This document shows positions 8,619 to 17,717 of a stretch of DNA of 64,000 nt, one piece after another. Position numbers and translations under genes: made by a program. Under the pieces are notes generated by a model that did not search any database, had not been told where the DNA came from, and was given only the letters and a program-made list of their open reading frames with translations. The DNA is from Hyphomicrobiales bacterium (GTDB taxonomy: Bacteria; Pseudomonadota; Alphaproteobacteria; Rhizobiales; Xanthobacteraceae): positions 1 through 64,000 of the forward strand of contig JAKFVL010000002.1 of NCBI GenBank assembly GCA_021732215.1, read 5' to 3'. Every line of letters begins with the position of its first letter. Positions within the stretch are counted from its first letter, which is position 1.

Positions 8619-9437
8619 TCAATCCCAATCGGGCGCGAATCCGAAGTTGGTCAGCCGCCCCTTGGCGGAACCCATCGCCGATATTTCGGTCATGTCGGCG
8701 GGTGACAATTCGAAATTGAAGATGTCGATATTTTCCGACAGCCGCTCGACCCGCGACGTGCGCGGGATGGCTACGACGCCCTGCTGGACCAGCCAGCGCA
8801 GGCATACCTGTGCTGCGGTCTTGCCGTAAGTCTTGCCGATCGCAGCCAGCCGGGCGTCGGACTTCACGCGCCCCTTCGCAACCGGACTATAGGCGACCAG
8901 CGCCATCCCTTGCCGGTCGCATTCCGCCCGCACCTTCGATTGATCGAGATACGGATGATACTCGACCTGATCGCAAACCAGCGGCTCCGAACAGGCCGCC
9001 ACGGCTTCCTCGATCAGCGCGACCGTGAAATTCGACACGCCGATGTGCTTTGCCAAACCAAGTTGCTTGACGCGCGTCAGTCCATCTGCGGTTTCCGAGA
9101 TAGGCACCTGCGGATTCGGCCAGTGCAGCAGCAACAGATCGACCTCGGGCATTCGTAGCTTGAAGAGGCTTTCTTTCACCGACCGTTCGAGATCATGGGG
9201 CGCGAAGTGCGTGGTCCATACCTTGGTGGTAACGAAAACCTCGTCGCGCTTGACGCCCGACGCGCGCACGCCCTCGCCGACCTCGCGCTCGTTGTCGTAG
9301 ATCTGGGCTGTATCGATATGTCGATAGCCAAGCCTCAGGGCCTGCTCGACAAGACGAGCGCAGGCACGGCCGCGCAGCTCCCACGTCCCGAGGCCGATCG
9401 ACGGAATTCGCGCCCCGTTGGCTTCGACGAACAACAC
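8619..9437 (-). CDS. Aldo/keto reductase
   Basis: A 272-residue NADPH-dependent (beta/alpha)8 barrel of full length. The catalytic tetrad is visible: Asp and Tyr in YRHIDTAQIYDNEREVG, Lys in FVTTKVWTTHF and His in LLLLHWPNP. The C-terminal cofactor region has VAIPRTSRVERLSENI. It most resembles the bacterial 2,5-diketo-gluconate reductase / methylglyoxal reductase branch (DkgA/DkgB-like); the real substrate is open. It lies downstream of the XRE regulator in the same direction. Confidence 0.9.
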   Translation of the reverse strand: MLFVEANGARIPSIGLGTWELRGRACARLVEQALRLGYRHIDTAQIYDNEREVGEGVRASGVKRDEVFVTTKVWTTHFAPHDLERSVKESLFKLRMPEVDLLLLHWPNPQVPISETADGLTRVKQLGLAKHIGVSNFTVALIEEAVAACSEPLVCDQVEYHPYLDQSKVRAECDRQGMALVAYSPVAKGRVKSDARLAAIGKTYGKTAAQVCLRWLVQQGVVAIPRTSRVERLSENIDIFNFELSPADMTEISAMGSAKGRLTNFGFAPDWD

Positions 9438-9518
9438 TGCTCGAACCTCACGATATGATCGACCAGGGTATCATGAACGGGCGAAATCCGCAGCGCCGTG
9501 CCCGAAAGATCGACCGCG

Positions 9519-9833
9519 TCAATCGGATTTTGCGAACGAGGAACGCGCCAGCGCCGCAAATGCCAGTTCCGGCAATTCGGCAACCACAGCCAGCAAGGCC
9601 CGCGCTGGACCGCGCGGCTGCCGTTTGCCCTGCTCCCAGTTGCGGATCGTTTCGACCGGCACACCAAGACGTGCTGCGAACGCACACTGCGTCAGTCCGG
9701 AACGCCGCCGCAGATCGCGGACCGAAAGCTGTTCGTGCACGACTTGATCGGGAAGTTGCGGCGCGAGCGGTGCTTCGCATCCGTCGCGCAATTCGACGAT
9801 CCTGCCATCCGCCTTGAGCCGCAACCGTTGCAT
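9519..9833 (-). CDS. XRE-type helix-turn-helix regulator
   Basis: A 104-residue protein with a Cro/C1-type HTH in the middle (about 36-90): RDLRRRSGLTQCAFAARLGV and VETIRNWEQGKRQPRGPARALL. This HTH subtype is common in NadS/HigA-like antitoxins, but no RelE-type toxin gene is present on either side, so it is an orphan regulator. Its gene ends 81 bases before the aldo/keto reductase start, so it might regulate that gene. Confidence 0.8.
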   Translation of the reverse strand: MQRLRLKADGRIVELRDGCEAPLAPQLPDQVVHEQLSVRDLRRRSGLTQCAFAARLGVPVETIRNWEQGKRQPRGPARALLAVVAELPELAFAALARSSFAKSD

Positions 9834-9915
9834 CTCGAAATCTCCTCGCGCTCAAGGTCGGCGAGGGTTGGTTAACGGGCGGTTAAGACCGGCGGGCGGC
9901 TACACAAAACCATAG

Positions 9916-11352
9916 CTATTTCAAACCGAACCAGAGCGTTGCAATTCCGAGAAAAGACATGAAACCGACCACGTCGGTCACCGTGGTGACGAAGGTGCCG
10001 GACGCAACTGCGGGGTCCGCTTTCAGGCGATTGATCAGCATCGGGATCAGAATGCCGCCGAGCGCACCGGCGATCAGATTGCAAAGCATGGCGAGCCCGA
10101 TGACGATTCCGAGGCCGGGAATCTTGAACCATGCAACAGCCGCAACACCCGTGATGACGGCAAACGCGATACCGTTGACGAGACCGACGAGGCCCTCACG
10201 CAAGACGACGCGCAGCGCATTGCTCGAGCCGAGTTCGCGTGTCGCAAGCGCACGCACCGCGACGGTCATGGTCTGGGTAGCCGCGTTGCCGCCCTGGCTC
10301 GCGACGATCGGCGCCAGCACGGCGAGCGCAACCATCTTCTCGAGTTGCCCCTCGAACAACCCGAGCACTGACGATGCCAGGAACGCCGTTGCGAGATTCA
10401 CAAGCAGCCAGTTGAACCGGCCTTTGGCGATAGTCCAGAACGTATCCGACAGTTCTTCGTCGCTGGTCACGCCGCCCAGCGCCTTGACCTCCTCGTCGGC
10501 TTCTTCCTCGATGATATCGACGACGTCGTCGATCGTGATGACGCCCTGCAGCCGCTGAGCCGAGTCCAGCACAGGTGCAGCAACCAGATTGTACTTTCCG
10601 AACAGGCGCGCCACCTCGCTCAGGTCTTCGTCCACCGAAACGCGGTGTCGGTCCTCGTCGATCAGTTCGGTAATTGGAACCGGCCGCCGTGCGCGAAGCA
10701 GCGCATCGAGCGCGACCGCTCCCTTCAACTGCCGCGTCGCATCGACGGCGTAAATCTCGAAAAACCGGTCCGGCAGTTCCGGCGTCTCGCGCATGTAGTC
10801 GATCACCTGACCGACATTCCAGTCCGGAGGGACCGCGATAAAATCCGACTGCATGCGGCGGCCGGCGGAGTTCTCCGGATATTCGAGGCTGCGCTCCAGC
10901 GCGACGCGCTCAGCCGGGGGCAGCTTCTCGAGAATCTCGTCCTGGTCCTTTTCGTCGAGGTCTTGCAGCAGTTCGACGGCGTCGTCCGATTCGAGTTCGC
11001 GGACGCCCTCGGCCACCGTTTCCGGTTCCAGCTCCTCGAGAATTTCCTCGCGAACGGTATCATCGACCTCGTTCAGAGCCGAGAAGTCGAAGTCGGTGCC
11101 GGTCAATTCCACCAGTCGCGGACGCTGGTCCGGATCGAGGGCCTCGACCAGATCGCCAAGATCGGCCTCATGGAGTTCGGCGACGGTTTCCCGCAGAAAT
11201 CCGGCCCTGCCCTCATCGATCGCCTGAGAAACCTGCTCGACGAACTCAGGACGGATATCACCGTCCTCGTCGCGCATCGGGGCGCGCTCTGGCGGGCTGG
11301 CGATGGTGCCGGAGCCGGAGCCGGGCGCGGCTTCGTGGTCTTGTTCGGCCAT
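9916..11352 (-). CDS. mgtE: Magnesium transporter MgtE
   Basis: A 478-residue inner-membrane Mg2+ channel. The acidic N-domain (about 40-150, repeats such as LVEALDPDQRPRLVELTG and LEKLPPAERVALERSL) is followed by a CBS pair (about 160-285) that senses Mg2+, a plug helix, and five C-terminal transmembrane helices beginning near 310 (NWLLVNLATAFLASSVLGLFEG; then APIVASQGGNAATQ, the pore-helix signature). Full length. No M-box-like leader was recognised in the 124 bases upstream. Confidence 0.95.
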   Translation of the reverse strand: MAEQDHEAAPGSGSGTIASPPERAPMRDEDGDIRPEFVEQVSQAIDEGRAGFLRETVAELHEADLGDLVEALDPDQRPRLVELTGTDFDFSALNEVDDTVREEILEELEPETVAEGVRELESDDAVELLQDLDEKDQDEILEKLPPAERVALERSLEYPENSAGRRMQSDFIAVPPDWNVGQVIDYMRETPELPDRFFEIYAVDATRQLKGAVALDALLRARRPVPITELIDEDRHRVSVDEDLSEVARLFGKYNLVAAPVLDSAQRLQGVITIDDVVDIIEEEADEEVKALGGVTSDEELSDTFWTIAKGRFNWLLVNLATAFLASSVLGLFEGQLEKMVALAVLAPIVASQGGNAATQTMTVAVRALATRELGSSNALRVVLREGLVGLVNGIAFAVITGVAAVAWFKIPGLGIVIGLAMLCNLIAGALGGILIPMLINRLKADPAVASGTFVTTVTDVVGFMSFLGIATLWFGLK

Positions 11353-11476
11353 GCTGCGCCTGCCCTCGATGGAGACATTGATCGGCGCCGAAAACGGGCC
11401 TGTCAGGGCTTACTCAATCGGCAAGGCATGGCGCAACGAGAAATCTTGCGCTGCGCGATGTGCCACGAGACCGGCG

Positions 11477-11836
11477 TCAGCCAATGACGATGCGCGAGAC
11501 ACAGAGCAAAATGATCAAGGCCAGAAACAGCAGATCGATATAGGCCTTCATCTCGAGGCCACGGCGCAGGCCGGCGACCTCGGTGACGAGCTGCTTGCGC
11601 GGACCTCCATCCCCGGCGCCGATGCTGCGCCGGACATCGAGCTCCAGACGCTCGATCCGCTGATAGAAATAGAACGAGCGAAGCGCAGAGACTGCCCGCA
11701 TCGATGCATAGACCAGGACCAGGATCGCCACGGTGGCGCGCTGATCATATTTGTCGAGGACATTCAGCGTGAAATAGACCATGGCGAGAAGAAGAAAGTT
11801 CGAAACGAACCTGTAAAAATAGCTAAGGAATGTCAC
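11477..11836 (-). CDS. Small membrane protein, function unknown
   Basis: About 119 residues with three predicted transmembrane segments: near the N-terminus (LSYFYRFVSNFLLLAMVYF), in the middle (ATVAILVLVYASMRAVSAL) and at the C-terminus (AYIDLLFLALIILLCVSRIVIG), separated by a basic linker. I chose the GTG at 11836 because GGAG sits 7 bases upstream; an ATG at 11872 would add 12 residues. No family recognised. It lies between mgtE and tRNA-Leu. Confidence 0.6.
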   Translation of the reverse strand: MTFLSYFYRFVSNFLLLAMVYFTLNVLDKYDQRATVAILVLVYASMRAVSALRSFYFYQRIERLELDVRRSIGAGDGGPRKQLVTEVAGLRRGLEMKAYIDLLFLALIILLCVSRIVIG

Positions 11837-11959
11837 AGAGCTGCTCCGGCAAGTAAGCGAGACCGTCCGCAAGACGGCATCGACTCAAACCACTATTCAC
11901 TTTGCAGGGCTGGACTTGCCGGACTGGCCAAAACGGCCGACCGATTTCAGCTTCGTATT

Positions 11960-12044
11960 TGGTGCGCTCGGAGGGACTCGAACCCCCACGATTTTACTCA
12001 CTGCCACCTCAAGGCAGCGCGTCTACCAATTCCGCCACGAGCGC
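11960..12044 (-). tRNA. tRNA-Leu (anticodon GAG)
   Basis: Read on the minus strand, the acceptor arms GCGCTCG / CGAGCGC pair perfectly, the D-arm has GGCGGAATTGGTAGACGC, and the anticodon stem CTGCC / GGCAG encloses TTGAGGT, giving anticodon GAG (reads CUC/CUU). There is a long variable arm as expected for Leu, a T-loop GGTTCGAGTCC, discriminator A and an encoded CCA. Confidence 0.97.
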
Positions 12045-12149
12045 TATCTTATCAGCAACCGGGGTCCCGGGTGCGTCGTCAGGGCGCGGATGTAACAAAT
12101 CGGGATTGGGCGGACAAGCCCGGCTGGTGGCGTGGATTTGACCTTCGGA

Positions 12150-12392
12150 TCAGCGCCGATCGGGGGCCCGAGGCAACATTTGCTTGACTTCAACCGCGAT
12201 GCGATTGCGATTGACCACGACCACGCCGCTGGCTACCGGCATGTTGTTGGCCAGCACCTTGACCTCGTCCTGCTCGGTTGCATCGAGCTCGATGATAGCC
12301 CCACGGCTCAGCCGCATGACCTGATGGACGGGCATTGTGGTCGTCCCAAGGACGACGGTGAGATCGACCGCGACTTTATCCAGAGTTGGCAC
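12150..12392 (-). CDS. FliN-like (SpoA domain) protein, orphan
   Basis: About 80 residues consisting of little more than one SpoA / FliN C-ring domain: VDLTVVLGTTTMPVHQVMRL, SRGAIIELDATEQDEVKVL and NNMPVASGVVVVNRNRIAVEV, the latter being the typical fold core of FliN/YscQ switch proteins. No flagellar operon surrounds it. No ATG fits; the GTG at 12392 gives the likely start VPTLDKV, with longer forms from GTG 12410 or TTG 12425 possible. Role in the flagellar switch is inferred from family only. Confidence 0.75.
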   Translation of the reverse strand: MPTLDKVAVDLTVVLGTTTMPVHQVMRLSRGAIIELDATEQDEVKVLANNMPVASGVVVVNRNRIAVEVKQMLPRAPDRR

Positions 12393-12452
12393 TGATCGAC
12401 CCGACTGCACACATTGACGTTGCAACGATCATCATCATGGTATGATTACCCA

Positions 12453-13163
12453 ATGGTTAATGTGCGGCAAATGCTTGATTTATTGCCCCTGCTTGGTCGG
12501 CCCGGCGCAGCTGCGGACGTCGATTGGACGATTTCCGACCGTCCCGTCTCCTATATCGACGCGGTAGAGACCATGGAGAAGCGAATCGCCGCGATTGCCT
12601 CAGGCGATGCCCCCGAACTGGTATGGCTGCTTGAACATCCACCGGTCTACACGTCCGGCACCAGCGCGAAACCGGGCGATCTTGTCGACAGCCGGTTTCC
12701 GCTGTTCCAGACCGGCCGTGGCGGCCAGATGACATATCACGGCCCAGGTCAACGGGTGGCCTATGTGATGCTGAACCTCAAGCACCGCGGGCCCGATGTG
12801 CGGGCCTATGTCGCGAGCCTCGAAGAATGGATGATCCGTACGCTCGAAGCCTTCAATGTGCGTGGCGAACGCCGCGAGGACCGCGTCGGGGTTTGGGTCG
12901 CGCGGCCCGATAAGGGCATTGGCTGCGAAGACAAGATCGGCGCCATAGGCGTTCGCATCAAGCGCTGGGTGACCATGCATGGAATCTCGCTCAACGTCGA
13001 ACCCGACCTGTCCCATTTTGCCGGGATCGTACCGTGCGGGGTCAGCGATCCGCGCTATGGCGTCACCAGCCTCGCGGACCTCGGTCTGACCGCCACGATG
13101 GAAGACGTCGATGTGGCGCTCAGGCGGACGTTCGCCGAACTTTTTGGCGGCACGGCACGCTGA
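12453..13163 (+). CDS. lipB: Octanoyltransferase LipB
   Basis: A 236-residue cytoplasmic enzyme that moves octanoyl from acyl-carrier protein to lipoyl domains of 2-oxoacid dehydrogenases and the glycine cleavage system. Diagnostic motifs are [11 protein letters not shown] (His96), [18 protein letters not shown] (catalytic Lys161) and GIVPCGV (acyl-accepting Cys195). The ATG at 12453 gives the family-typical N-terminus; the frame is open from 12414. It is divergent from the FliN-like gene and convergent with the oxaloacetate-decarboxylase-type gene. Confidence 0.95.
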   Translation: MVNVRQMLDLLPLLGRPGAAADVDWTISDRPVSYIDAVETMEKRIAAIASGDAPELVWLLEHPPVYTSGTSAKPGDLVDSRFPLFQTGRGGQMTYHGPGQRVAYVMLNLKHRGPDVRAYVASLEEWMIRTLEAFNVRGERREDRVGVWVARPDKGIGCEDKIGAIGVRIKRWVTMHGISLNVEPDLSHFAGIVPCGVSDPRYGVTSLADLGLTATMEDVDVALRRTFAELFGGTAR

Positions 13164-13178
13164 CGTCTCGGGAAAGTA

Positions 13179-14045
13179 TCAGCGCTTCACGCCGAGGAAG
13201 TTGGCGATCCTGTCTTTCACCGACCCATCCCGCATCACGCGCGCGGTCAGTTCCGACGACGGAAGACCTTTGAGTTGCTTCGGCCGCGTGCCTTCGCGCA
13301 ACGCCTTCAGGGTCTCAAAGACGGCCTGGGTCGCGGCAGCGATCGGCGTGTGGCCCTGGTTGGCGATCCGGACCCGCTGGCTTGTCAGAAATGCATCGTC
13401 ATCGAGATCACCCTCGAGGGTACCGAGCATGATCGGCAGTTTGGTCGCCGAAGACACCGCCTGCAATTCTGCGCGCGTCTTGATGCCCGTGAAAAACAGC
13501 GCATCGACGCCTGTGGCTTCGTAGGCCTTGGCCCGAGCCACCGCATCGCCGATGGTGGTGATCGATGCGGCGCCGGTCCGGCCGAAGATCACCAGCGATG
13601 GATCGGAGCGAGCATCGCGCGCGGCCTTCATCTTGCCGACGCCTTCCTCGAGCGAAATCAATTGCGGCTTGGCTTCACCGTAAGCCTGCGGCAGCAGCGT
13701 ATCTTCAATCGTCAGCGCAGCTGCCCCAGCCGCTTCCAGTTCCTGAACCGTGCGGCGCACGTTCAGCGCGTTGCCATAGCCGTGGTCGGCATCGATCATC
13801 ACCGGCAAATGACCGGCGCGCGTGATGCGCCGAACCTGCTCGACCAACTCGCTCAGGGTAATGAGAAGGAGATCGGGATCGCCCAGAATTGTGAGCGACG
13901 CGGCAGAGCCGCCGAGAATACCGATCTCGAAACCAAGGTCTTCGGCAATTCGCACCGAGATCGGGTCATATACCGAGCCCGGCCGAATAACGGCGGAGCC
14001 CATCAGAACTGCACGAAAGGCCGCGCGTTTCTCCATGGCCAGCAC
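13179..14045 (-). CDS. Oxaloacetate decarboxylase-type lyase (ICL/PEP mutase superfamily)
   Basis: A 288-residue (beta/alpha)8 enzyme. The N-terminal part has SAVIRPGSVYDPISVRIAED, followed by GGSAASLTILGDPD and the metal/oxyanion motif MIDADHGYGNALNV, then LTIEDTLLPQAYG. The pattern agrees with the metal-dependent oxaloacetate decarboxylase group (PA4872 type) of the isocitrate lyase / PEP mutase superfamily; a carboxyvinyl-phosphonate-type function is less likely. It begins 8 bases after the end of pccA, so the two are probably cotranscribed. A second possible ATG lies at 14036. Confidence 0.82.
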   Translation of the reverse strand: MLAMEKRAAFRAVLMGSAVIRPGSVYDPISVRIAEDLGFEIGILGGSAASLTILGDPDLLLITLSELVEQVRRITRAGHLPVMIDADHGYGNALNVRRTVQELEAAGAAALTIEDTLLPQAYGEAKPQLISLEEGVGKMKAARDARSDPSLVIFGRTGAASITTIGDAVARAKAYEATGVDALFFTGIKTRAELQAVSSATKLPIMLGTLEGDLDDDAFLTSQRVRIANQGHTPIAAATQAVFETLKALREGTRPKQLKGLPSSELTARVMRDGSVKDRIANFLGVKR

Positions 14046-14053
14046 ACGTCACC

Positions 14054-16069
14054 TCATGCAAATTCCAGAATCATGGCATCGACCGCCAGAGTCGCGCCGG
14101 CGCTCGCGTGAATCTTCTTGACCACACCGTCGCGCTCGGCGCGCAGGACATTCTGCATCTTCATTGCTTCGACAACGGCGAGAGTTTCACCGGCCTTCAC
14201 CTCTTGACCTTCGTTGACGGCAATGGAGATGACAAGCCCCGGCATCGGGCACAGCAGTTTCTTGCCGGTATCTGTTTGCAGATTGACCGGCATCAAATGC
14301 GCAGCAGCGGCCTCGGTTTCGGTAAATACCTGAGCCGGCACATCAAACCCGCGATACCCGATCCGGAAGCCGTTCAATGCGGCACGCACCTGCATCGCCA
14401 TGGCAACGCCATCGATGGAACCATGCCAAACCGGATCGCCCGGCTTCCATTCCGAGACAAGTTTATGCGATTTACCCGGCTCACCGTCTGTAGCGAGAAA
14501 ACGCACGGCAACGTCGTCACCGTCGCGCGCAACATTCAGCGCAATTTCAGTGCGGCCGAGCCAGACCGCACGTCGCCGTTCGCGCGACACCAGCCGCCCG
14601 TTCATCTGACCGGAGATTTGCCGTTTGCGTTCGCCATGGATGTGATCGACCGCGGCTGCGACGGCTGCGATGCGGCGAGCCACCTCACCTTCCGGCAGCT
14701 TTGCCTCGAACCCTTTCGGAAATTCCTCGGCGATGAAGCCGGTCGAGAGATTGCCTTCAAGCCAACGCGGATGATGCATCAAGGCAGACAAGAATGGAAT
14801 GTTGTGGCGGATGCCGTCGATATAGAATGCATCGAGAGCGTTGGCTTGCGCCATGATCGCCGCCGCGCGCGATGGCGCGTGCGTCACGAGCTTGGCAATC
14901 ATCGGATCGTAGTGGATCGAGATTTCGCCGCCCTCTTCCACGCCGGTGTCGTTGCGCACCGTGACACCCTCAGAGCTGCTTTCCTCGGGCGGGCGATATT
15001 TGACGAGGCGGCCGATCGAGGGGAGAAAATTACGGAACGGATCTTCCGCATACACCCGCGACTCAACAGCCCATCCCGTCAGTACGACGTCTTTCTGCGC
15101 CAGCTTCAGCTTCTCACCCGCAGCAACGCGAAGCATCTGCTCAACCAGATCAATGCCGGTAATCATTTCCGTCACCGGATGTTCGACCTGAAGGCGCGTA
15201 TTCATCTCGAGAAAGAAGAAGCTCTTGTCCTGACCCGCGACAAATTCGACTGTACCGGCTGAGTCATAGTTCACGGCCTTTGCCAAGGCGACCGCCTGGT
15301 CGCCCATCTTGCGGCGCGTCGCTTCGTCGAGCAGCGGCGACGGTGCCTCCTCGATCACCTTTTGATTGCGGCGCTGGATCGAGCATTCGCGCTCTCCCAG
15401 ATAGATGACGTTGCCGTGTTTGTCGCCGAGGACCTGAATTTCGATGTGGCGCGGATCGACGATAAACTTCTCGATGAAGACCCGATCGTCGCCGAACGAC
15501 GCCTTTGCTTCGGCTTTTGCGAGATTGAAGCCTTCGGCCACTTCGTTTTTGCTGTGGGCGACGCGCATGCCCTTGCCACCGCCGCCGGCCGACGCCTTGA
15601 TCATGACCGGGTAACCGATCTCGTCGGCGATCTTCACGGCATGCTTATCGTCTTCGATAACGCCCAGATATCCTGGCACGGTCGACACTTTGGCCTTGGC
15701 CGCCGCTTTCTTGGATTCGATCTTGTCGCCCATCGCGGCAATCGCGCCTGGATTGGGGCCGATGAACACAATGCCCGCGTCTTGCAACGCTCTCGGAAAC
15801 GCTTCGCGTTCGGACAAAAAACCGTAGCCCGGATGCACCGCCTCGGCGCCGGTCTTGCGGCAAGCCTCGACGATTTTTTCAATGACGAGATAGCTCTCGG
15901 CCGCGGCCGGCGGCCCGATTGCGACCGCGTCGTCCGCCATCTCGACATGGAGTGCGTCGCGATCCGCCTCGGAATAAACCGCAACAGTCTGTATTCCCAT
16001 CCGGCGTGCTGTCTTGATAACCCGGCAGGCGATCTCGCCGCGATTGGCGATAAGTATGCGTTTGAACAT
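14054..16069 (-). CDS. pccA: Propionyl-CoA carboxylase alpha subunit (biotin carboxylase + biotin carrier)
   Basis: A 671-residue subunit. The biotin carboxylase half starts FKRILIANRGEIACRVIKTA, has the ATP-grasp glycine loop KASAGGGGKGMRVA near 160 and FLEMNTRLQVEHPVTE near 290. A linker BT-like domain follows, and the C-terminal biotinyl domain carries VVEAMKMQNVL with the biotinylated Lys637, 34 residues from the end. The enzyme carboxylates biotin for the beta subunit, which is probably the PccB at 46062. The start at 16069 matches the family; upstream frame extends to 16150 without similarity. 3-methylcrotonyl-CoA carboxylase is a less likely alternative. Confidence 0.92.
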   Translation of the reverse strand: MFKRILIANRGEIACRVIKTARRMGIQTVAVYSEADRDALHVEMADDAVAIGPPAAAESYLVIEKIVEACRKTGAEAVHPGYGFLSEREAFPRALQDAGIVFIGPNPGAIAAMGDKIESKKAAAKAKVSTVPGYLGVIEDDKHAVKIADEIGYPVMIKASAGGGGKGMRVAHSKNEVAEGFNLAKAEAKASFGDDRVFIEKFIVDPRHIEIQVLGDKHGNVIYLGERECSIQRRNQKVIEEAPSPLLDEATRRKMGDQAVALAKAVNYDSAGTVEFVAGQDKSFFFLEMNTRLQVEHPVTEMITGIDLVEQMLRVAAGEKLKLAQKDVVLTGWAVESRVYAEDPFRNFLPSIGRLVKYRPPEESSSEGVTVRNDTGVEEGGEISIHYDPMIAKLVTHAPSRAAAIMAQANALDAFYIDGIRHNIPFLSALMHHPRWLEGNLSTGFIAEEFPKGFEAKLPEGEVARRIAAVAAAVDHIHGERKRQISGQMNGRLVSRERRRAVWLGRTEIALNVARDGDDVAVRFLATDGEPGKSHKLVSEWKPGDPVWHGSIDGVAMAMQVRAALNGFRIGYRGFDVPAQVFTETEAAAAHLMPVNLQTDTGKKLLCPMPGLVISIAVNEGQEVKAGETLAVVEAMKMQNVLRAERDGVVKKIHASAGATLAVDAMILEFA

Positions 16070-16191
16070 GCTTTTTCTTGCAACCTTGACGCTGGCAACC
16101 GGCTCCCGATCCGGCAGGTCTAATCTGGCATGGCGAGCAAGCCGTAACAATTCGGCTAAGCGAGATTTCTTGAAGAGGCAACCGCTTCGGC

Positions 16192-16221
16192 CAAAAGAAA
16201 ACGGCGGGGTTTTGCCCCGCC
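16192..16221 (-). terminator. Rho-independent terminator of the 16254-16832 gene
   Basis: On the minus strand, the stem GGCGGGG / CCCCGCC (16203-16221) with an AAAA-containing loop is followed by TTTTCTTTT (16192-16200). It sits just past the stop of the unrecognised gene that ends at 16254. Confidence 0.85.
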
Positions 16222-16253
16222 GCCATCAAAATCCGCCAGATTTGAAGCGCTCG

Positions 16254-16832
16254 CTAAAAGCCGATATCGACCACATTCGGCAGCGAATGCGCCAGCGTCG
16301 CTGCGCCGACGAGGGTTGCAACCAGATTCATCAGACGATCGTTGCCGCGGCGCTTGCCGCGCATCTGGCCGGCGATCCATTCCAGAACTTCCGTATCGAC
16401 GCCGATCGCCTTTGTCGGCGCCCAGCTCTCGATATCGGTCCCGGGTGACAGAGCGACCTCGCGCGACGGCACCGGCAAGCCGGATGCGGACGCAGCGTGA
16501 TGGACAATTGCCTTGGCGAACAGATCGTCGAAACGGCCTTCGTCACTCCGGTCAGCTCCAGCTTCGTTGATTTCAAACAGCGCCTCGGCTTCCGCGCGGC
16601 TGACCGGTTGATCGAGGACCGCGGCAGCTGTGAGAATGCGCGCACACAATGCAGCATCCTGCGCGTCCAGCGCTCGCGAGAAATGAACCCGGCCCTTTGT
16701 GGTCGGGCCCTCACCGGTGATGACACCGTCGCGCACAACAGCGAGAGCGCGGGCAGCTTCGTCGCGATCTGCGACTTGAAGAAGTTCGGATTGCCCCGCG
16801 ACCACAATCGCCGAGGTAGAGAGAACTGGCAT
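16254..16832 (-). CDS. Conserved hypothetical protein
   Basis: A 192-residue protein that I do not recognise. The N-terminal part (1-75, LQVADRDEAARALAVVRDGV) and middle are mixed alpha/beta and acidic; the C-terminus has a possible membrane-associating or buried hydrophobic helix (RLMNLVATLVGAATLAHSLPNV). No cofactor motif is visible. The start ATG follows an A/G-rich stretch (GAAAGAAAAAAAATGCC on the minus strand). It is monocistronic with its own terminator. Confidence 0.7.
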   Translation of the reverse strand: MPVLSTSAIVVAGQSELLQVADRDEAARALAVVRDGVITGEGPTTKGRVHFSRALDAQDAALCARILTAAAVLDQPVSRAEAEALFEINEAGADRSDEGRFDDLFAKAIVHHAASASGLPVPSREVALSPGTDIESWAPTKAIGVDTEVLEWIAGQMRGKRRGNDRLMNLVATLVGAATLAHSLPNVVDIGF

Positions 16833-17235
16833 TTTTTTTCTTTCCGTCTTTTTGTCACTGCCAGCATTTCCACGCGGCCGTAAACGAATAGTTAATAAAC
16901 TGAGACCTCAGCCGATTGCATTTGAGTCTGTTGCGAATTGGTCGATGCTTTTGCGGCCATGGTTCACGAAGTTGCAATGCAGCAAGGCCGCCTCAAGGCG
17001 CGGAACTGGTTAAATCGGGGCAAAGTTCAATTCGATACGATTGAGATCGCTCAACGCAGTCGGACAGGGCATTTCTTCGATAAGGAGATGTCGGGAGTAA
17101 AATATTACCTTTTGAGAGCGGATGTCGCGTCCAGAAAGGCGGATTTGCTCCAGCGAGTCCGCCCCATCTATCGAAGGCCGACTTCCGGCCACAGACAGCG
17201 CGCGTGCCCTTGCGGCCTGCTCCGGTGCGTCGCTG
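16833..17235. other. 403-bp intergenic stretch, no gene recognised
   Basis: It lies between the hypothetical gene (minus, start at 16832) and the end of the DUF2177 gene. It is noticeably more AT-rich than its surroundings. A plus frame from 16938 and a minus frame ending at 17010 are open, but neither has a good ribosome site or recognisable protein. It could hold a decayed gene. Probably contains the promoter of the 16254-16832 gene. Confidence 0.35.
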
Positions 17236-17637
17236 TCAAATCTTCGACACGATCCAGTTCGTGAGCAGAAGCCCGATCGTCGCCGCTGCCGCGGTTACGA
17301 ACGTACCCCATGCGATATCGACGAACACGACTGGCCAGGTCCAGTGCTTCAGCAGCGACATCGAGGTGAGTTCGAACGTCGCATAGCAAAAAAATCCGAA
17401 CAACCCGCCGAACAGTACAGCCGACTGCCACGTCGTAGCGGGGCGGCCGGTGACGAAGATGATGATGCCGCAGATGTAGAGAAGATAGAACATGACAGCG
17501 GGTGCGACCCGAAGCGTGCCGAGCATCTCGCCGACTTGCGACGTAAAGAATGACTTGGCGACAAACCCAAGGAACAAAAGGTCGAGCGGCAGCATAACGA
17601 GAGCCGTCGCCAAATAAAGCACGACATTACGCTTCAC
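17236..17637 (-). CDS. DUF2177 family membrane protein
   Basis: A 133-residue protein with four transmembrane helices: VVLYLATALVMLPLDLLFLGF, RVAPAVMFYLLYICGIIIFV, WQSAVLFGGLFGFFCYATFEL and VVFVDIAWGTFVTAAAATIGL. The acidic/aromatic spacing DLLFLGFVAKSFF and CYATFELTSMSLLKHW fits DUF2177, function unknown. Start is the GTG at 17637, which has GGGAGG 6 bases upstream; the longer frame from 17691 lacks such a site. In other bacteria this family often sits near photolyase genes, as here. Confidence 0.85.
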   Translation of the reverse strand: MKRNVVLYLATALVMLPLDLLFLGFVAKSFFTSQVGEMLGTLRVAPAVMFYLLYICGIIIFVTGRPATTWQSAVLFGGLFGFFCYATFELTSMSLLKHWTWPVVFVDIAWGTFVTAAAATIGLLLTNWIVSKI

Positions 17638-17717
17638 GAAAACCCTCCCGCCGGTGACCGCGCCAGACCGCAAGCATATACTACGCGCCAAGGACCTTAA
17701 GGTTTCCGGATCGCCGG

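Noticed and set aside
9519-9833. Toxin-antitoxin module
   Set aside because: Only the HTH protein is present; no toxin-like gene on either side.
11353-11476. Mg2+ riboswitch (M-box) before mgtE
   Set aside because: The leader is short and shows none of the expected helices.
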